Below, one piece after another: positions 23,441-32,697 of a stretch of 39,100 bases of DNA. The stretch is from Ferruginibacter sp. (GTDB lineage: Bacteria > Bacteroidota > Bacteroidia > Chitinophagales > Chitinophagaceae), in the NCBI GenBank assembly GCA_014379625.1, contig JACMLJ010000061.1, forward strand, positions 1 to 39,100, read 5' to 3'. Both the position numbers and the translations under genes were made by a program. Under the pieces are notes generated by a model. That model saw only the letters and a program-made list of their open reading frames with translations. It ran no database searches and had not been told where the DNA came from. Position 1 is the first letter of the stretch, and every line of letters begins with the position of its first letter.

Positions 23441-25552
23441 ATCTCCCACGGCAATAACATATTATCCAGTCCAATTGAATACTTAAAGGGTGTAGGACCT
23501 TTAAAAGGAGAGATGTTTAAAAAAGAGCTGGGCATTTTTACCTTTAAAGACCTGGTGGAATATTATCCTTTTAGGCACATCGATAAAACAAGGGTAAACA
23601 AAATTACATCCCTCAATCCAGGTTCTGACTACGCTCAGGTTGGCGGCCGATTAAAAGGCATTATAAAAATGGGCGAAAAAGGTGCTAAGCGCCTTGTTGC
23701 TTTTTTGCAGGATGATACCGGGGAAATAGAACTTACCTGGTTCAGGGGAATGAGTTGGATAGAAAATACACTGGTTATTGGCCAGGCTTATTTAGTTTTT
23801 GGAAGACCTGCTTTTTTTATGGGTAAGGTACAGATGGTGCATCCGGAATTAGAAATATTTGCTCCTGAAAAGGCGGATGGCAAAAATTTTCTGGAACCAA
23901 TTTATTCATCAACAGAAAAATTAAAAGCAAGGGGGCTTACCGGACGGGCGATGGGCAAATTGACCTATACCTTAATGCAATTGTTATCGGAAAAAGACTT
24001 TCCTGAAAATTTACCTGATTCAATTCTTAAAAAATATCGTTTTATTTCAAGATGGGACGCATTTTTTAATATTCATTTTCCCTCCTCTGAAGAAATGCAT
24101 GCTCATGCTGTAAGACGTTTGAAATTTGAGGAATTATTCTTTGCCCAACTACGTTTGGGTTTAATACGCAGTACACGGCATCGTTCTAGCCAGGGTTGGG
24201 TATTTGATAAAGTAGGCGATCTTTTTAATACGTTTTATAGCAATTATCTGGTATTCCGGTTGACCAATGCTCAGAAAAAAGTGCTGAAAGAAATCAGGAG
24301 GGATCTGGGTACCGGCAAACAAATGAACCGTTTGTTACAGGGTGATGTTGGTAGCGGTAAAACCATAGTGGCTTTGCTAAGCATGCTGATTGCGGCTGAT
24401 AATGGTTTTCAAAGTGTATTAATGGCTCCAACAGAAATTTTAGCGAATCAGCATTTCCATAGCATCTCGGATCTACTCAGGGATATGCCCATTACTGTTA
24501 AATTGCTTACTGGTTCATCTGTAATAAGGAAAAGAAGAGAAATTCTAAAAGCGTGTGAAGACGGCTCATTGTCTATTTTGATTGGTACACATGCTGTAAT
24601 TGAAGACAAGGTTCAATTCAAGAACCTTGGATTTGCGGTGATTGATGAACAGCATAAATTTGGAGTAGCACAAAGGGCAAAATTATGGAAGAAAAATTTG
24701 CTTCCTCCTCATATCCTTGTAATGACGGCAACGCCGATTCCCAGAACACTGGCTCTTACGGCTTATGGAGACCTCGATTATAGCGTGATTGATGAGTTGC
24801 CCCCCGGGAGGCAACCTATTGAAACAATCCATCGTTTTGAAAACAAGCGGCCGCAGGTGATGGATTTTATAAAAAAAGAAATTTTTAAAGGGAGGCAGGT
24901 TTATATAGTTTACCCATTGATAGAAGAATCGTCTACGCTGGATTATGAAAATTTGATGAAAGGTTTTGAAGAAGTCAAATCTTTTTTTCCTGAACCCAAA
25001 TACTGGATAAGTATGGTGCACGGAAAACAAAAGCCAGTACAGAAAGAAACCAATATGAATCGGTTTGTGACAGGTGATACACAGATTATGGTGAGTACAA
25101 CTGTAATTGAAGTGGGGGTGAATGTTTCCAATGCAACAGTTATGGTAATTGAAAATGCAGAAAAATTCGGCTTATCTCAATTGCACCAGTTAAGGGGCAG
25201 GGTAGGAAGGGGAGGTGAAAAGAGTTTTTGCATATTATTAACAGGGTATAAAATATCAAATGACGCAAAGGAGCGTCTTAAAGTTTTGTGTGCTACCAAT
25301 GATGGCTTCAAGATAGCGGAGAAAGATCTTGAACTACGCGGCCCGGGCGATACGGAGGGTACCCGGCAAAGTGGGTTATTAAATTTCAAACTGGCTAATA
25401 TAATCCAGGACAGGGTAATGCTAGAAGTTGCAAAAACTATCGCTATTCAAATTATTGACACTGATCCTGATTTAAGTCTGGCAGAAAATTTGCCGATAAA
25501 AAATTATATTCAATTGCAGAAAGGAAAAACAGTATGGAGTAAAATTTCGTAA
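23441..25552 (+). CDS. recG: ATP-dependent DNA helicase RecG, probable non-AUG start
   Basis: RecG is a branch-migration helicase that rescues stalled replication forks. Motifs: wedge/OB domain (about residues 60-170), LLQGDVGSGKT (Walker A), DEQHKFGV (DEAH-type box), MTATPIPRTLA, and second-domain ELRGPGDTEGTRQSG. The first canonical start in frame is ATG 23513, giving 679 aa. But the frame upstream of it reads NNILSSPIEYLKGVGPLKGE, which is the conserved RecG N-terminus (SPIEYLKGVGP). No ATG, GTG or TTG exists between this and the stop at 23429. I therefore place the start at ATC 23441 (ISHGNNIL..., 703 aa, a normal RecG length); ATT 23432 or 23435 and ATA 23459 are alternatives. A mutated start codon or a sequencing error would look the same. 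Confidence 0.9.
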   Translation: MSHGNNILSSPIEYLKGVGPLKGEMFKKELGIFTFKDLVEYYPFRHIDKTRVNKITSLNPGSDYAQVGGRLKGIIKMGEKGAKRLVAFLQDDTGEIELTWFRGMSWIENTLVIGQAYLVFGRPAFFMGKVQMVHPELEIFAPEKADGKNFLEPIYSSTEKLKARGLTGRAMGKLTYTLMQLLSEKDFPENLPDSILKKYRFISRWDAFFNIHFPSSEEMHAHAVRRLKFEELFFAQLRLGLIRSTRHRSSQGWVFDKVGDLFNTFYSNYLVFRLTNAQKKVLKEIRRDLGTGKQMNRLLQGDVGSGKTIVALLSMLIAADNGFQSVLMAPTEILANQHFHSISDLLRDMPITVKLLTGSSVIRKRREILKACEDGSLSILIGTHAVIEDKVQFKNLGFAVIDEQHKFGVAQRAKLWKKNLLPPHILVMTATPIPRTLALTAYGDLDYSVIDELPPGRQPIETIHRFENKRPQVMDFIKKEIFKGRQVYIVYPLIEESSTLDYENLMKGFEEVKSFFPEPKYWISMVHGKQKPVQKETNMNRFVTGDTQIMVSTTVIEVGVNVSNATVMVIENAEKFGLSQLHQLRGRVGRGGEKSFCILLTGYKISNDAKERLKVLCATNDGFKIAEKDLELRGPGDTEGTRQSGLLNFKLANIIQDRVMLEVAKTIAIQIIDTDPDLSLAENLPIKNYIQLQKGKTVWSKIS

Positions 25553-25630
25553 TTGTTTTTCAGTATTGTTTGACTAAACTTTTACATTGTTATATTGTTT
25601 TCATTTAGTAAATTGTAAAAAATATCTTCC

Positions 25631-28600
25631 TTGAAAGATTTTATAAAATTCACCGCTTGCCTTTTTTGTTTTGTACTTATTTTTGGTGTGCTATCACCAT
25701 TGATGGCTCAGCTACAGTTTATTGAAAATAAAGGGCAGTGGGATGATAAAGTTAATTTCAAAGCTGATATTCCAACGGGTGCATTTTTTATTGAACAGAA
25801 AGGATTCACCGTTTTGCAACATAACACGGAAGACTTGGACAAATTAGCTGCGTTATCGCATAATCATTCGCCTTCAGCATCCAGTTTGAACAATATTGCA
25901 AAAACAACCCTCCCTTCAAATAAAAACGTCACTTTACGTTCCCACGCTTACAAGGTTAGCTTTTTGAATGCAACCAAAGGTGTTACAATATCTCCAGACA
26001 AAGCCTTGCCCACTTATAACAATTATTTTTTGGGAAATGATAAAAGTAAATGGAAAGGGGATTGTAAAATATACCAGGCAATTACCTATAAAAATATGTA
26101 CCCCAATATCGATGTAAGATATTACACCGATGCGGGGACTTTAAAGTATGATATAATTGTAAGGCCGGGAGGCAACTTAAATGATATAGCATTAAAGTAT
26201 GAGGGGGTAGATAAACTGGAGGTGAGAAATAAAGAACTGGTAATAAGTACATCTGTAGGTGAGGTGAAAGAATTGTATCCTTACACTTATCAGATACAAA
26301 ATGGCACCAGGCAATCACTTGATTGTAGATATGTTGTGAAAGAAAATGTGGTAAGATTTAAGATAAAAGATTATTTACCAAATGAAACCATTGTAATCGA
26401 TCCAAGATTAGTTTTCGCATCATTTACAGGAAGCACTACGGACAACTGGGGTTATACAGCAACACCCGGACCGGATGGGAGTTTTTTCGCAGGTGGTATC
26501 TCTTTCGGAAATGGGTATCCTGTATCTCCGGGAGCATTTGATCAAACCTTTAACGGAGGTGTGAACGAAGATACAAATGGCCCTTATGATATTGCCATTA
26601 TTAAATTGCATTCAAGTGGTTATCCCAGAATTTACGCTACCTATATTGGTGGAAGCGGTAATGAGCAGCCTCATAGTATGATTTGTGATGCTGCGGGGAA
26701 TCTGATAATAGCCGGCCGTTCCAATTCTTTTTCAAAACCTGCGGACGCGACAAAAAATTATCCGACACTTTTTCCGAGAACGGATACGCTTGGAGGTTAT
26801 GATATTGTGGTTACTAAATTTAACGCTTCTGGAAATTCAATAATAGGCTCTGTTGCAATAGGAGGCAGTAAAGATGACGGGATAAATATCAGGAAGAAAT
26901 TCGATAGTCCGGAAGGAGCAGAAACAACGAGACGAAATTATGGGGATGACGCCAGGAGCGAAGTCATATTGGACGGGGCGAATAATATTTTTGTAGCCTC
27001 CTGTACACAATCTTCCAATTTTCCGGTAACCCCCGGATCTCCTATACAGTCAACCTGGGGTGGGGGTAAGCAGGATGGTGTGATTTTGAAATTTAATGCT
27101 AATCTTTCCGCCAGGATTTTTAGTACTTTTTTTGGTGGTAATGGTAGTGATGCCTGTTTTGTTTTATCAATAAATCCACTTACAGGTAATTTATATGTAG
27201 CTGGTGGCACCAGTAGTACGGATTTGCCCGGAAATAAAACAGGCACAATAAATCCTGTTTTTCAGAATGGAGACGTAGACGGGTTTGTAACTCAAATCAG
27301 ACCAGATGGATCAGGAATAATAAAAACGACATACTTAGGCACATCGGGAAATGACCTCGTGTATGGTATTCAGTTTGATAAATTTGGTTTTCCTTATGTT
27401 ACGGGTACTACATCGGGCAGTTGGCTAGTTAGTAATGCAAGTTTTAGTAACCCGGGAGGGAAGCAGTTTATCAGCAAACTGCAGCCTGATCTTTCGGCAT
27501 TTGTGTATTCAACTGTGTTTGGTACCAACTCTTCTATTCCAAATTTATCGATCACCGCATTTTTGGTAGACCGTTGCCAGAATGTGTATGTTTCTGGTTG
27601 GGGGGGAAAATTTAATCATGATAGAGGGTATCCAAATGCCGGAACAAGTGGATTGCCTGTTACGGCCGATGCCGTTCAATCTACTACGGATGGAAATGAT
27701 TTTTACTTTTTCGTTCTGGAAAAAAATGCGGTAAGCCAATTGTTTGGTAGTTTTTATGGGCAAAGAGGGGGTTTTGATGACCATGTTGATGGGGGAACCA
27801 GCAGGTTTGATGCAAATGGAATAATTTACCAGGCTATATGTGCAAACTGTGGAAACAGGGATAATCCATCCGTTGTATTTCCTACAACTGCGGGTGTATG
27901 GGCTACAACAAACGGATCCAATAACTGTAATGAAGCCGCAGTTAAAATAGAAATGAATTTTGGCGGTATCGGGGCTAGTGTTAAAGCTACCATTAACGGT
28001 GTGACTGATACTATAGGCTGCGTGCCATTAACTGTTACATTTACGGATACCTTGGCAAAGGGAAAAAGTTATATTTGGAATTTTGGCGACAATTCACCAG
28101 ACGTAATTCAGACTTCAAATACAGTTAACCATACTTATAATCTTGTGGGAACCTATAGAGTTAGATTGGTATCTGTTGATTCTGCCACGTGTAATATTGC
28201 AGATACCGCATACACAAATGTGAGGGTTGGAAATAATATTGTAACTCCGGATTTTATACCCGCTAAAATAGGAGGCTGCCAAAGCCTGACATTCCAGTTT
28301 CAAAATACCACTACTGCCGTGTTACCCAATTACTCTTCCACCAGTTTTGTATGGGACTACGGTGATAACAGTACACCTCAAAGAACCGGTTTTGGAACCA
28401 CTACTCATACCTATGCGGCTCCTGGTACCTATATTGTAAAATTACTGGTGGATGATACAACTTTTTGTAATGCTCCTGATAGTGCAAAGAAGACAATTCG
28501 TTTAGCTGTTAATGTACAGGCTCGATTTGATACTCCTGATAAAGGCTGCGTACCTTATAATGCAAATTTCAGCAACACTTCACTGGGTGGGATTGATTTT

Positions 28601-29269
28601 CTTTGGGATTTTGGGGATGGGAGTACTTCAACCGACGTCAGTCCCACACACCTTTATGGGAACACAGGTACATATATTGTTAGGTTAACTGCAATTGATA
28701 CCACAACATGTAACAGAACAGACAATTACACTTTTCCAATCACTGTTTTCGCAATTCCAAGTGCGGGATTTAGTTTTTCACCCAATCCGGCTGAAGAAAA
28801 CAAACCTTCGAACTTTAACAATTTTTCAACTGGGGCTGTTAGTTATATTTGGGATTTTGGAGACGGGCAAACATCTGATCAAACAAATCCAAGTCATCAA
28901 TACAATGCCACAGGTACTTATAATGCCTGTTTGGTTGCTATAAATGCTGCAGGATGCAGAGATACTTTTTGCCTTGACGTACCTGCATTGATACTTCCAT
29001 TAATTGCGGTACCAAATGCGTTTACCCCTGGTAAGTTTGGTGTGAATGGGGTGGTTAAGGTGGTAGGATTTGGTATTGGAAAAATGGTTTGGAACATATA
29101 TAACCGATGGGGCCAAAAAGTGTTTTCGAGCAATAGCCAGGCATCGGGATGGGATGGGACATTTAAAGGTGTATTACAACCTATGGATGTGTATACCTAC
29201 ACGTTGGATGTTGAATTTACGGATGGGAAGCAATTTAGAAAGACCGGTGATATTTCTTTACTCTGGTAA
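25631..29269 (+). CDS. Secreted PKD-repeat protein with T9SS type B sorting domain
   Basis: This 1212-aa protein begins at a TTG with a signal peptide (residues about 1-26, ending LSPLMAQ). The mature start FIENKGQWDDKVNFKAD is the N-terminal domain found in many Bacteroidota surface proteins (DUF7948 type). Residues about 270-760 contain SBBP-like beta-propeller repeats with GGSGNE, GGNGSDA and DxxGNxYVxG patterns. Four PKD domains follow, starting near 784, 872, 963 and 1044, each with a WDFGDG or close variant. From about 1126 the end (PNAFTPG, IYNRWGQKVF, GWDGTFKG, DVYTYTLDVEFTDG) is the gliding-type C-terminal domain recognised by the type IX secretion system. It is likely exported to the cell surface and paired with the PorP/SprF protein 46 bases downstream. 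Confidence 0.93.
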   Translation: MKDFIKFTACLFCFVLIFGVLSPLMAQLQFIENKGQWDDKVNFKADIPTGAFFIEQKGFTVLQHNTEDLDKLAALSHNHSPSASSLNNIAKTTLPSNKNVTLRSHAYKVSFLNATKGVTISPDKALPTYNNYFLGNDKSKWKGDCKIYQAITYKNMYPNIDVRYYTDAGTLKYDIIVRPGGNLNDIALKYEGVDKLEVRNKELVISTSVGEVKELYPYTYQIQNGTRQSLDCRYVVKENVVRFKIKDYLPNETIVIDPRLVFASFTGSTTDNWGYTATPGPDGSFFAGGISFGNGYPVSPGAFDQTFNGGVNEDTNGPYDIAIIKLHSSGYPRIYATYIGGSGNEQPHSMICDAAGNLIIAGRSNSFSKPADATKNYPTLFPRTDTLGGYDIVVTKFNASGNSIIGSVAIGGSKDDGINIRKKFDSPEGAETTRRNYGDDARSEVILDGANNIFVASCTQSSNFPVTPGSPIQSTWGGGKQDGVILKFNANLSARIFSTFFGGNGSDACFVLSINPLTGNLYVAGGTSSTDLPGNKTGTINPVFQNGDVDGFVTQIRPDGSGIIKTTYLGTSGNDLVYGIQFDKFGFPYVTGTTSGSWLVSNASFSNPGGKQFISKLQPDLSAFVYSTVFGTNSSIPNLSITAFLVDRCQNVYVSGWGGKFNHDRGYPNAGTSGLPVTADAVQSTTDGNDFYFFVLEKNAVSQLFGSFYGQRGGFDDHVDGGTSRFDANGIIYQAICANCGNRDNPSVVFPTTAGVWATTNGSNNCNEAAVKIEMNFGGIGASVKATINGVTDTIGCVPLTVTFTDTLAKGKSYIWNFGDNSPDVIQTSNTVNHTYNLVGTYRVRLVSVDSATCNIADTAYTNVRVGNNIVTPDFIPAKIGGCQSLTFQFQNTTTAVLPNYSSTSFVWDYGDNSTPQRTGFGTTTHTYAAPGTYIVKLLVDDTTFCNAPDSAKKTIRLAVNVQARFDTPDKGCVPYNANFSNTSLGGIDFLWDFGDGSTSTDVSPTHLYGNTGTYIVRLTAIDTTTCNRTDNYTFPITVFAIPSAGFSFSPNPAEENKPSNFNNFSTGAVSYIWDFGDGQTSDQTNPSHQYNATGTYNACLVAINAAGCRDTFCLDVPALILPLIAVPNAFTPGKFGVNGVVKVVGFGIGKMVWNIYNRWGQKVFSSNSQASGWDGTFKGVLQPMDVYTYTLDVEFTDGKQFRKTGDISLLW

Positions 29270-29315
29270 TTTGTTATTGAGATGTTATTTTTAATTGGCA
29301 GATATTAATTTCGAA

Positions 29316-30347
29316 ATGAAAAAAAATACAAAAATTTTATTGCTGGTATTATTCAGTTTGCACACTTTACCAGGCTTGCATGCCCAGGATCTTCATTTTT
29401 CGCAATTCTTTAATTCGCCGCTCACAACAAATCCGGCGAATACAGGTTTTATTCCTGATGCAGATTATAGGATTGGGGCCCATTATCGCAATCAATATTC
29501 TTCTATTTTGTCATCACCTTATAAAACAATTAGTATTTTTGGTGATGCCCAACTATTACGTAATCAAATTGAGAATGGCTGGTTGGGGCTTGGAGGGTTA
29601 ATTTTAAGCGATATTGCCGGAAGTGGCGGATTGCGCTCAACAAAAATTTATGGCTCCCTCGCTTATCACCAGCAGTTAGGCAATAGCAGCCTGCTAAGCG
29701 CGGGTTTTAATGTTGGGTGGGCAAATAAACGTATTGATGTAAGTAAACTTAGTTTTCCTGATCAGTTTGATGGAAAATTCTTTGATAATTCATTGCCCTC
29801 CTCAGTGGTACTTAACACAAATAGTGTTAGTTACCTGGATATCCAGGCAGGGTTGAATTATGCTTATTTTCCATCTGAAGATATTTATATAAATGGGGGG
29901 TATTCTATTCACCATGTAAATGGTCCGCAGGAAACATTTTTTAGCAGCTCAGCGGATAGCAGTAAAATACCCATGCGCCATATCGGATTTTTAAATGCAT
30001 TATTAAAGGTAAATGACAGGGTGATCATTAACCCAAATATATATTACACTAACCAGGCACGGTCAAGTGAATTTGTTTTAGGGTTAAATGCCAATTATAA
30101 TTTGTCGGGTGAGGGGGGTGAGACGCAGTTAATTGCCGGTGTTTATTATCGTGCCGGCGATGCCATTATACCAATGGTGGGTTTTGAAATAAAAAACATA
30201 CGTTTTACGTTTAGTTACGATGCTACAACTTCAGCCCTGCGCAATTTCAATAACTTCCAGGGTGCGAACGAATTTAATATTATTAAGAAAGGATTTTATA
30301 ATGAAAATAATGGCGATACCCGCCAGGTTTTTTGTCCTAAATTCTGA
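29316..30347 (+). CDS. PorP/SprF family type IX secretion membrane protein
   Basis: The ATG at 29316 gives a signal peptide (KNTKILLLVLFSLHTLPGLHAQ) and a 343-aa mature-type outer-membrane beta-barrel protein; a TTG at 29295 would only add seven poorly fitting residues. The signature DLHFSQFFNSPLTTNPANTGF after the signal peptide is the PorP/SprF start. Later features are RIGAHYRNQYSSI and repeated amphipathic strands (GGYSIHHVN, LGLNANYNLSG, AGVYYRAGDAIIPMVGFE). Such proteins tether or help present type B T9SS substrates at the cell surface. The gene directly follows such a substrate, the standard pairing. Confidence 0.93.
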   Translation: MKKNTKILLLVLFSLHTLPGLHAQDLHFSQFFNSPLTTNPANTGFIPDADYRIGAHYRNQYSSILSSPYKTISIFGDAQLLRNQIENGWLGLGGLILSDIAGSGGLRSTKIYGSLAYHQQLGNSSLLSAGFNVGWANKRIDVSKLSFPDQFDGKFFDNSLPSSVVLNTNSVSYLDIQAGLNYAYFPSEDIYINGGYSIHHVNGPQETFFSSSADSSKIPMRHIGFLNALLKVNDRVIINPNIYYTNQARSSEFVLGLNANYNLSGEGGETQLIAGVYYRAGDAIIPMVGFEIKNIRFTFSYDATTSALRNFNNFQGANEFNIIKKGFYNENNGDTRQVFCPKF

Positions 30348-30391
30348 CTATAAAAAAAATCCTCCATCAACGATATACTTTTTGCCCTTTT

Positions 30392-31189
30392 TTATTCCTT
30401 GCTTATTTTAATTCTAAAATAATCCCCCTTTATATACGGCCTGTACTTATTGCTGATAGTTTCGCCTTTCTTTTTACCGTTGATGATAATTGTTTTGTCT
30501 TTGTATTCAATTGTAAAACCTTCCTTTTGACTGATGAGTCCATCTTTTTCCATTTCGTTAAACATTTCTTTGGTTAGATGTAATTCTTCTTTTGCTTTAG
30601 CCAAGCCCACGTTGGCTTTATTCATTATTTCGTCCACATCGATCTTTTTTATTTCCTTCTTGCTTTTTTCAATTTCGAGTTTAGCTTTTTCAATTTCCTT
30701 TTTTACCTGTTCAAGATTTATCTTTTCTATTTCTTTTTTTGCATCCTGTAAAGAAACTTTCGCCTCCTCGCTTAGTTTATTCAATTCTACCTCCTTCAGG
30801 GCAGTTTTAACACCTTGTTCTATTTTTCCAAAATCAATTTCTTTCATTGCTTTATCCAGGTTCATTTTAATTTTATCAAAATCTACTTTGTTAAGCGAGG
30901 CAGTAATTTCTTTATGTATTTTATCAAAATCAATCTTTGTAATTTCCTGCTGCATTTGAAGCATCTCTTTATCCATATTTAGCATGAGCTGATCAAAATC
31001 CCTGATACTCATTTTCACTTCACTATCCCTTGTCTTTTCTGGTATGGTATCCTGTTGTTCATTTAACGTATCCAATTTGTCTAGCGGACCGAAAGGAGTG
31101 TTTTGGAACGACATGGTTACACTACCAATGAACAGGCATGCGGTAAATGCGGTAATTATTGTTTTGCGATTTTGAATAAACTGATTCAT
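30392..31189 (-). CDS. Membrane-anchored coiled-coil protein with 16-residue repeats
   Basis: The minus-strand 265-aa protein has an N-terminal hydrophobic segment (about residues 10-28, TIITAFTACLFIGSVTMSF), so it is exported or anchored. From residue 85 to 148 it carries four tandem 16-residue units of the form (K/E)(I/V)(D/E)F-D-K-I...L, for example KIDFDKIHKEITASLN and KVDFDKIKMNLDKAMK. A Lys/Glu-rich coiled coil continues to about residue 205. The end (YKDKTIIINGKKKG...YRPYIKGDYFRIKISKE) forms a small strand-rich domain. Its promoter has a strong -7 match and an operator-like dyad. Function unknown. Similar proteins occur in Bacteroidota near anti-sigma factors, but none is seen here. 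Confidence 0.75.
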   Translation of the reverse strand: MNQFIQNRKTIITAFTACLFIGSVTMSFQNTPFGPLDKLDTLNEQQDTIPEKTRDSEVKMSIRDFDQLMLNMDKEMLQMQQEITKIDFDKIHKEITASLNKVDFDKIKMNLDKAMKEIDFGKIEQGVKTALKEVELNKLSEEAKVSLQDAKKEIEKINLEQVKKEIEKAKLEIEKSKKEIKKIDVDEIMNKANVGLAKAKEELHLTKEMFNEMEKDGLISQKEGFTIEYKDKTIIINGKKKGETISNKYRPYIKGDYFRIKISKE

Positions 31190-31220
31190 TTCAATTAGGT
31201 TTAGGTTGTTTTAGAACGTT

Positions 31221-31236
31221 TACGAATTCATTCGTA
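31221..31236 (-). promoter_or_regulatory. Operator-like dyad at the promoter of the repeat-protein gene
   Basis: TACGAAT (31221-31227) and ATTCGTA (31230-31236) form a perfect dyad around TC. It lies directly downstream of the -7 element of the minus-strand promoter and covers the expected transcription start, an ideal place for a repressor site. Confidence 0.45.
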
Positions 31237-31237
31237 T

Positions 31238-31268
31238 CAAATATATAATTGTCTTTTTACTTTTTAAA
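31238..31268 (-). promoter_or_regulatory. Promoter of the minus-strand repeat-protein gene
   Basis: Reading the minus strand, TTTA (31268-31265) is followed after 19 bases by TATATTTG (31245-31238), a full match to the Bacteroidota -7 motif with standard spacing. The leader to the ATG at 31189 is about 42 bases. Confidence 0.6.
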
Positions 31269-31381
31269 GCGGTTTAAAAAATTTAACATTTTTTAAGATG
31301 GCCCATTTCTCAAGAATTTTATTTACTGACCATTTTATACGAGTTTTACAAACAATTTATAAACAGCTACTCCTGGCTAAG

Positions 31382-31389
31382 TATATTTT
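31382..31389 (+). promoter_or_regulatory. Candidate -7 element of the outer-membrane protein gene
   Basis: TATATTTT keeps seven of eight positions of TAnnTTTG. A TTTA at 31356-31359 lies 22 bases upstream. The leader to the ATG at 31470 would be about 74 bases. Confidence 0.35.
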
Positions 31390-31469
31390 AAGGTAAATAA
31401 CAATTGATTGAATTAAGCAAAACATTCTCTATTTCCCAACCGATTACATTTTTAAATACAGCAAGTACA

Positions 31470-32078
31470 ATGAAAAAAATAATTCTGGCAGTAATAGTAA
31501 TTAATTTAGCCCTGATTGTAAAAGCACAAGATGAAAAGGAAGAAAAGTCTGGTGGGTTTAAAAAGGAAAACCTATTTACGGGGGGCAACGTGAATGTTTC
31601 CTTCTTCAATGGAACTACTGCATTGGGTATTAGTCCTTATTTTGGTTATAGTATCACAAAATGGCTGGATGCCGCAGTTAGTCTTAATTTTAATTACATT
31701 TCTCAAAGGGATGTTGATGTATATGGCGATAAGGTAAGGCAGACAATACTTGGCCCGGGAGCATTTGTAAGGGTATTCCCGATAAATTTTTTATTTGCAC
31801 AGGCACAGTTTGAACACAATTTTTTAACCCAAAAATATTTGCCGGGAGTCAATGGTAATCCCCGTGATAAATTTAAAACAGATGTGAACAGCTTATTATT
31901 GGGAGTGGGATATGCTTCAGGAAGAGAACAGTATAATAAGTCTTATTATTTTATTTCACTTTCATTTGATGTGCTAAAGCTTGCCAATTCTCCTTATGTA
32001 GATAATTTGCAACGAACTATACCCATTGTTAATGCAGGTTTCAACATCGCATTATTCCAGGGGGACGGGCGAAGATAA
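31470..32078 (+). CDS. Outer membrane beta-barrel protein
   Basis: The ATG at 31470 gives a clear signal peptide (KKIILAVIVINLALIVKAQ) and a 202-aa protein; the frame extends to 31404 but those residues do not fit a signal sequence. The mature part is a series of short amphipathic strands with glycine and aromatic girdles (NVNVSFFNGTTALGISPYFGYSI, AAVSLNFNYISQ, LLLGVGYASG, YYFISLSFDVLKL), typical of small Bacteroidota outer-membrane barrels of about eight strands. Specific role unknown. Its stop lies two bases from the stop of the convergent LOG gene. Confidence 0.85.
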   Translation: MKKIILAVIVINLALIVKAQDEKEEKSGGFKKENLFTGGNVNVSFFNGTTALGISPYFGYSITKWLDAAVSLNFNYISQRDVDVYGDKVRQTILGPGAFVRVFPINFLFAQAQFEHNFLTQKYLPGVNGNPRDKFKTDVNSLLLGVGYASGREQYNKSYYFISLSFDVLKLANSPYVDNLQRTIPIVNAGFNIALFQGDGRR

Positions 32079-32080
32079 GA

Positions 32081-32617
32081 TTATACAGAAGCAAAAATTT
32101 CATGTGGTTCATTTACCACAGTAAATGCATCACTTAAACTTCCGTATAAAAAATTTTCCTGTACCATTTTTTTCATATGATCAAATAATGAATCGTAAAA
32201 CCCACCTGTATTTATCATATAGATGGGCTTATCATGAATACTCAACTGGTTCCAGGTAAGCATTTCAAAAAGTTCATCCAGGGTGCCAAAACCTCCCGGC
32301 AAAATAATAGCGGCGTCACACTTTTCATACATCATACGTTTACGAATATGCATATTCTCGACAACTATCAATTCTGACAGGCCCTCATGCTGTTGTTCCC
32401 ACCCCAGCAACACTTCCGGTATAATTCCTATCACGTTTCCTTTATGTTCCAACACCGCATTGGCGACCGCACCCATTATTCCTTTATTTCCTCCGCCGTA
32501 AATTAGCAGTATGTTTTTATGTGCCAAAAGAGATCCCAGGGCAGTTGCATGCTCCATATACAATTGGTTATTACCTGTTTTGCTGCCGCAAAAAACTGCG
32601 ATCGATTTAAACTCCAT
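32081..32617 (-). CDS. LOG family (TIGR00730) Rossmann-fold nucleotide hydrolase
   Basis: The minus-strand protein has 178 aa. It contains YGGGNKGIMGAVANAVLEHKGNV near residues 40-62 and the LOG signature PGGFGTLDELFE near residues 107-118, which holds the residues for phosphoribohydrolase activity. LOG proteins cleave N6-modified AMP (and in some cases other nucleotide monophosphates) to the free base and ribose 5-phosphate. The N-terminus SIAVFCGSKTGNN also fits. It converges with the outer-membrane protein gene with a gap of two bases, and diverges from the symporter gene with 80 bases between. Confidence 0.93.
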   Translation of the reverse strand: MEFKSIAVFCGSKTGNNQLYMEHATALGSLLAHKNILLIYGGGNKGIMGAVANAVLEHKGNVIGIIPEVLLGWEQQHEGLSELIVVENMHIRKRMMYEKCDAAIILPGGFGTLDELFEMLTWNQLSIHDKPIYMINTGGFYDSLFDHMKKMVQENFLYGSLSDAFTVVNEPHEIFASV

Positions 32618-32697
32618 ATATCTTTACAATTATTTATATGCAAAGACACAAAGATTTTTTATACTTTCAATCATAATTTAATTAAACCAACCATTGC

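Noticed and set aside
29295..29315. TTG start of the PorP/SprF protein
   Set aside because: The seven extra residues precede a normal signal peptide start at ATG 29316.
30534..30959. 141-aa plus-strand frame opposite the repeat protein
   Set aside because: It consists of Ser/Phe/Ile periodic runs mirroring the Lys/Glu repeat on the other strand.
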